From: an uncultured beta proteobacterium | GTDB taxonomy: Bacteria; Pseudomonadota; Gammaproteobacteria; Burkholderiales; SG8-39 | Direction of reading: 5' to 3' | Assembly (NCBI GenBank): GCA_902826155.1 | Contig: CADEDU010000002.1 | Location: 168,766 to 205,299, forward strand | Length of the DNA stretch: 36,534 nt | Shown: positions 34,275-36,534 of the stretch, piece by piece | Position numbering within the stretch: the stretch's first letter is position 1 | Layout: each line of letters opens with the position of its first letter | Notes under the pieces: generated by a model | Databases searched by the model: none | What the model saw: only the letters and a program-made list of their open reading frames with translations | What the model was told of the DNA's origin: nothing | Translations under genes and position numbers: made by a program

Positions 34275-34284
34275 ACGAATTCGT
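34275..34284. promoter_or_regulatory. Palindrome upstream of universal stress protein gene
   Basis: ACGAATTCGT is a perfect 10-bp palindrome about 30 bases upstream of the usp ATG and could be an operator. It falls in the 111-base gap behind the TerC-family gene, where an internal promoter is possible. No matching second site was found. Confidence 0.25.
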
Positions 34285-34330
34285 ACGATGGGCGACGGTA
34301 CGATCGGCCCCACAATGCGCAGAGCAACGC

Positions 34331-34358
34331 AGCGCACGCTACTTTGTTGACGTGCGCT
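34331..34358 (-). terminator. Hairpin at the end of the TerC-family gene
   Basis: AGCGCACG (34331-34338) and CGTGCGCT (34351-34358) form a perfect 8-bp stem around a 12-base loop, overlapping the TerC-family stop codon. No U tract follows on the minus strand, so it is at best a weak terminator or processing structure. Confidence 0.35.
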
Positions 34359-35136
34359 AACCCTTGGTGCCCGGACCGCCCGACGATTGATTCGAAGCTG
34401 ATCCGCCCGCTGCGGCCCCCGGCTGGGCAAGATCGACCAGAGGCTCGTGCGGCTGTTTCGCCTGCGCGCGACGCGCGATGAGCGTGCCGACGATCACCAC
34501 GAGTGCCGCACCGCCGATCTTGGCCACCAGCGGCAGCCACGGCACGTTCGCTTTCACCCAATCGACGACGACCGGATCGGTGACCGCCATGTCGCCGGCC
34601 ACCCAGCCGAGCAGGGCCGCGCCGATGGTGATGATGATCGGGTAGCGGTCCATCACCTTCAAAAGCAGGGTGCTGCCGAAGATGATGAGAGGGATGCTGA
34701 TCAGCAGACCGAGAACGAGCAGCAGCAGGTCGCCACGCGCCGCCGCCGCCACCGCGATGACGTTGTCGAGGCTCATGACCAGGTCGGCGATCAGAATCGT
34801 TTTGACCGCAGCCATCAGACCGGACTGCGTCGGACCGTCGTCGCCGTGCTCTTCTTCGGGCACGAGCAGCTTGATGCCGATCCAAAGCAGCAGCGCTGCG
34901 CCGATCAGCTTCAGCCACGGAGTCTTCAGCAGTTCGACTGCAACCACGGTGAGCACGACACGCATGATGATCGCGGCCGCACTACCCCAGAAAATCGCCT
35001 TCTTCTGCTGGCTTGGAGGTAGCGAGCGCGCCGCCAGCGCGATGACCACGGCGTTGTCGCCCGACAACACGATGTTGACGCCGATGATCTGCGCCAGACC
35101 GACCCAGAATGTCGGGTCACTCAACGATCCCAGCAT
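34357..35136 (-). CDS. TerC-family integral membrane protein (YjbE/YkoY-like)
   Basis: Inner-membrane protein of about 259 residues with seven or so helices. The two conserved acidic repeats of the family are present: NIVLSGDNAVVIALA in the first helix pair and LVMSLDNVIAVAAAA in the middle. TerC relatives such as Alx and MeeF-type exporters are linked to manganese or other metal ion handling during secretion; the ion here is unknown. The ATG at 35136 is preferred over an in-frame GTG three codons earlier, with GGGTGGG upstream. The C-terminal tail of about 40 residues is hydrophilic and glycine/serine-rich. It lies between fhs and the usp gene. Confidence 0.9.
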   Translation of the reverse strand: MLGSLSDPTFWVGLAQIIGVNIVLSGDNAVVIALAARSLPPSQQKKAIFWGSAAAIIMRVVLTVVAVELLKTPWLKLIGAALLLWIGIKLLVPEEEHGDDGPTQSGLMAAVKTILIADLVMSLDNVIAVAAAARGDLLLLVLGLLISIPLIIFGSTLLLKVMDRYPIIITIGAALLGWVAGDMAVTDPVVVDWVKANVPWLPLVAKIGGAALVVIVGTLIARRAQAKQPHEPLVDLAQPGAAAGGSASNQSSGGPGTKG

Positions 35137-35185
35137 TGCACCCACCCTTTTAGTGAAGTCGTGACGGTCTGCGACGCCTCAGACG

Positions 35186-35224
35186 GCGCGGCGCCGGACA
35201 GTAATGTTAATCGACGCGCCGCGC
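35186..35224. repeat. Long GC stem-loop between fhs and the TerC-family gene
   Basis: GCGCGGCGC (35186-35194) and GCGCCGCGC (35216-35224) form a perfect 9-bp stem with a 21-base A/T-richer loop. It lies 26 bases after the fhs stop and about 50 bases before the TerC-family start. It could end the fhs transcript or form part of the TerC gene's leader. No T run follows on either strand. Confidence 0.5.
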
Positions 35225-35250
35225 GTGAGCGATGGGTAATCGCCCTGCCC

Positions 35251-36534
35251 TCAGAACAACCCCACCACCTTGCCGTCGATGAGATCGATCTTTTCAGCGG
35301 AGGGCACCTTCGGCAGCCCCGGCATCGTCATGATGTCGCCGCAGATCATCACCACGAACTCCGCGCCGGCCGCCAGGCGCACTTCGCGAACGTTGACGGA
35401 ATGGTTGTCTGGGGCGCCGCGCAACTGGGCATCAGTCGAGAACGACGATTGCGTCTTGGCGACACACACCGGATAGTTCCCGTAACCGTCGTCCTGCAGC
35501 TTCTTGATCTGCGCGCGCACTTTCGAGTCGGCGGTGACCTCGGAGGCGCGATACACCTTCCTGGCGATCTTGTTCATCTTGTCCCAGAGCGTGTCCTGCT
35601 CGTCGTAGACGAAGCTGAAGTTGCTCTTCTGGTCGCACAGGCCGACGACGATCTTCGCCAGCTCGGCCGCGCCTTTGCCGCCTTCGGCCCAATGATTGGC
35701 CAGCACCACCGGCACGCCCAGTTTGGCCATGCGCGCCTTCAACATCTCGATCTCCGCGGGCGTGTCGCTGGTAAAGCGATTGATCGAGACCACGCACGGG
35801 ATTCCGTACACCTTCGACACGTTCTCGACGTGACGCTCCAGGTTGACCAGCCCCTTGTCGAGCGCGGCGAGGTTCTCGGTGGTCAGCGTCTTCAGATCGG
35901 CGCCGCCGTGGTACTTCATCGCGCGCACCGTCGCGACGATCACCGCCGCCGAAGGGCGCAGGCCCGACTTGCGGCACTTGATGTCCACGAACTTCTCGGC
36001 ACCGAGATCAGCCCCGAACCCGGCTTCGGTGACGACATAGTCGGCGAGTTTGAGTGCCGATTGCGTGGCGATCACCGAATTGCAGCCGTGCGCGATGTTG
36101 GCGAACGGCCCGCCGTGGATGAACGCCGGATTGTTCTCCAGCGTCTGCACCAGGTTCGGCGCCAGCGCATCCTTGAGCAGCACCGTCATCGCGCCGTGCG
36201 CCTTTAGATCGCGCGCATACACCGGCTTCTGCTCGCGCGTATAGCCGATCACGATGTTGCCCAGACGCCGCTTCAGGTCGTCAAGCGAGGTCGCCAGGCA
36301 GAAAATCGCCATTACCTCGGAGGCCACGACGATGTCGAAGCCGTCTTCGCGTGGGAAGCCGTTGGCGGTGCCACCCAGCGAGATGACGATGTCGCGCAGC
36401 GCACGATCGTTCATGTCGAGCACGCGGCGCCACTGGATGCGACGGATGTCGATGCCCAGATCGTTGCCCTGGGTGATGTGGTTATCGATCATCGCCGCCA
36501 GCAGATTGTTGGCGAGCTGGATCGCGCCGAAATC
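35251..36534 (-). CDS. fhs: Formate-tetrahydrofolate ligase, C-terminal part (5' end outside window)
   Basis: ATP-dependent synthesis of 10-formyl-THF from formate and THF in the cytoplasm. The reading frame is open to the last base of the window; 427 residues are visible of about 555-560, so the N-terminal ATP-binding P-loop lies outside. The visible part begins [19 protein letters not shown]. It contains the family segments [55 protein letters not shown] and the C-terminal [18 protein letters not shown]. Its presence near frc, oxc and the formyltransferase-like gene supports a route from oxalate-derived formate into folate C1 units. Confidence 0.97.
   Translation of the reverse strand, partial: DFGAIQLANNLLAAMIDNHITQGNDLGIDIRRIQWRRVLDMNDRALRDIVISLGGTANGFPREDGFDIVVASEVMAIFCLATSLDDLKRRLGNIVIGYTREQKPVYARDLKAHGAMTVLLKDALAPNLVQTLENNPAFIHGGPFANIAHGCNSVIATQSALKLADYVVTEAGFGADLGAEKFVDIKCRKSGLRPSAAVIVATVRAMKYHGGADLKTLTTENLAALDKGLVNLERHVENVSKVYGIPCVVSINRFTSDTPAEIEMLKARMAKLGVPVVLANHWAEGGKGAAELAKIVVGLCDQKSNFSFVYDEQDTLWDKMNKIARKVYRASEVTADSKVRAQIKKLQDDGYGNYPVCVAKTQSSFSTDAQLRGAPDNHSVNVREVRLAAGAEFVVMICGDIMTMPGLPKVPSAEKIDLIDGKVVGLF

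Noticed and set aside
35161..36207. 348-residue plus-strand frame opposite fhs
   Set aside because: Shadow of fhs, which has an unmistakable family sequence on the minus strand.

Overview
The window is a piece of a high-GC chromosome from a Gram-negative bacterium, most likely a betaproteobacterium of the Burkholderiales type. The pointers are a Bug-type tripartite tricarboxylate transporter, a PglL-type pilin glycosylase beside a type IV pilin, a ChrB-like protein and a frc/oxc oxalate module. No rRNA, tRNA, IS element, phage gene or CRISPR array was seen. Both ends cut genes: valS lacks its 5' end on the left and fhs lacks its 5' end on the right.

Region 1 (1-8.7 kb) is mixed housekeeping: the 3' part of valS, a possible 47-residue membrane peptide, an OmpR-type response regulator with its histidine kinase behind a 12-bp tandem repeat, a ChrB-like protein, a BepA-like M48 protease and moaC.

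Region 2 (9.1-25.4 kb) is one long minus-strand run and the most interesting part. Read in transcription order it encodes a CHASE2 Ser/Thr kinase, a PP2C phosphatase, an FHA protein, a CHASE2 adenylate cyclase, a metallo-beta-lactamase-fold cyclic nucleotide phosphodiesterase, a cyclic-nucleotide-binding/rhodanese fusion, a GAF-containing PilB/GspE-type ATPase, a GAF/HD-GYP phosphodiesterase, a type IV pilin with a near-consensus sigma-54 promoter and a strong terminator, and a PglL-type O-oligosaccharyltransferase. Thr/Ser phosphorylation, cAMP and probably c-di-GMP signalling are therefore encoded next to a pilus assembly ATPase, a pilin and its glycosylase. The pilin and PglL genes have visibly lower GC than their surroundings.

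Region 3 (25.7-36.5 kb) is an oxalate/formate carbon module: a formyltransferase/10-formyl-THF hydrolase-like protein, formyl-CoA:oxalate CoA-transferase (frc) and oxalyl-CoA decarboxylase (oxc) on the minus strand; a divergent Crp/Fnr regulator on the plus strand; then tctA, tctB, tctC, a universal stress protein, a TerC-family membrane protein and formate-THF ligase (fhs) on the minus strand. The oxc/regulator gap holds a perfect TTGAC-N4-GTCAA box. It lies 32 bp from a -10-like hexamer, which is class II activator geometry for oxc. A plausible flow is: the carboxylate is imported by Tct, activated and decarboxylated by Frc/Oxc, and C1 units pass from formate into the folate pool by Fhs and the formyltransferase-like protein.
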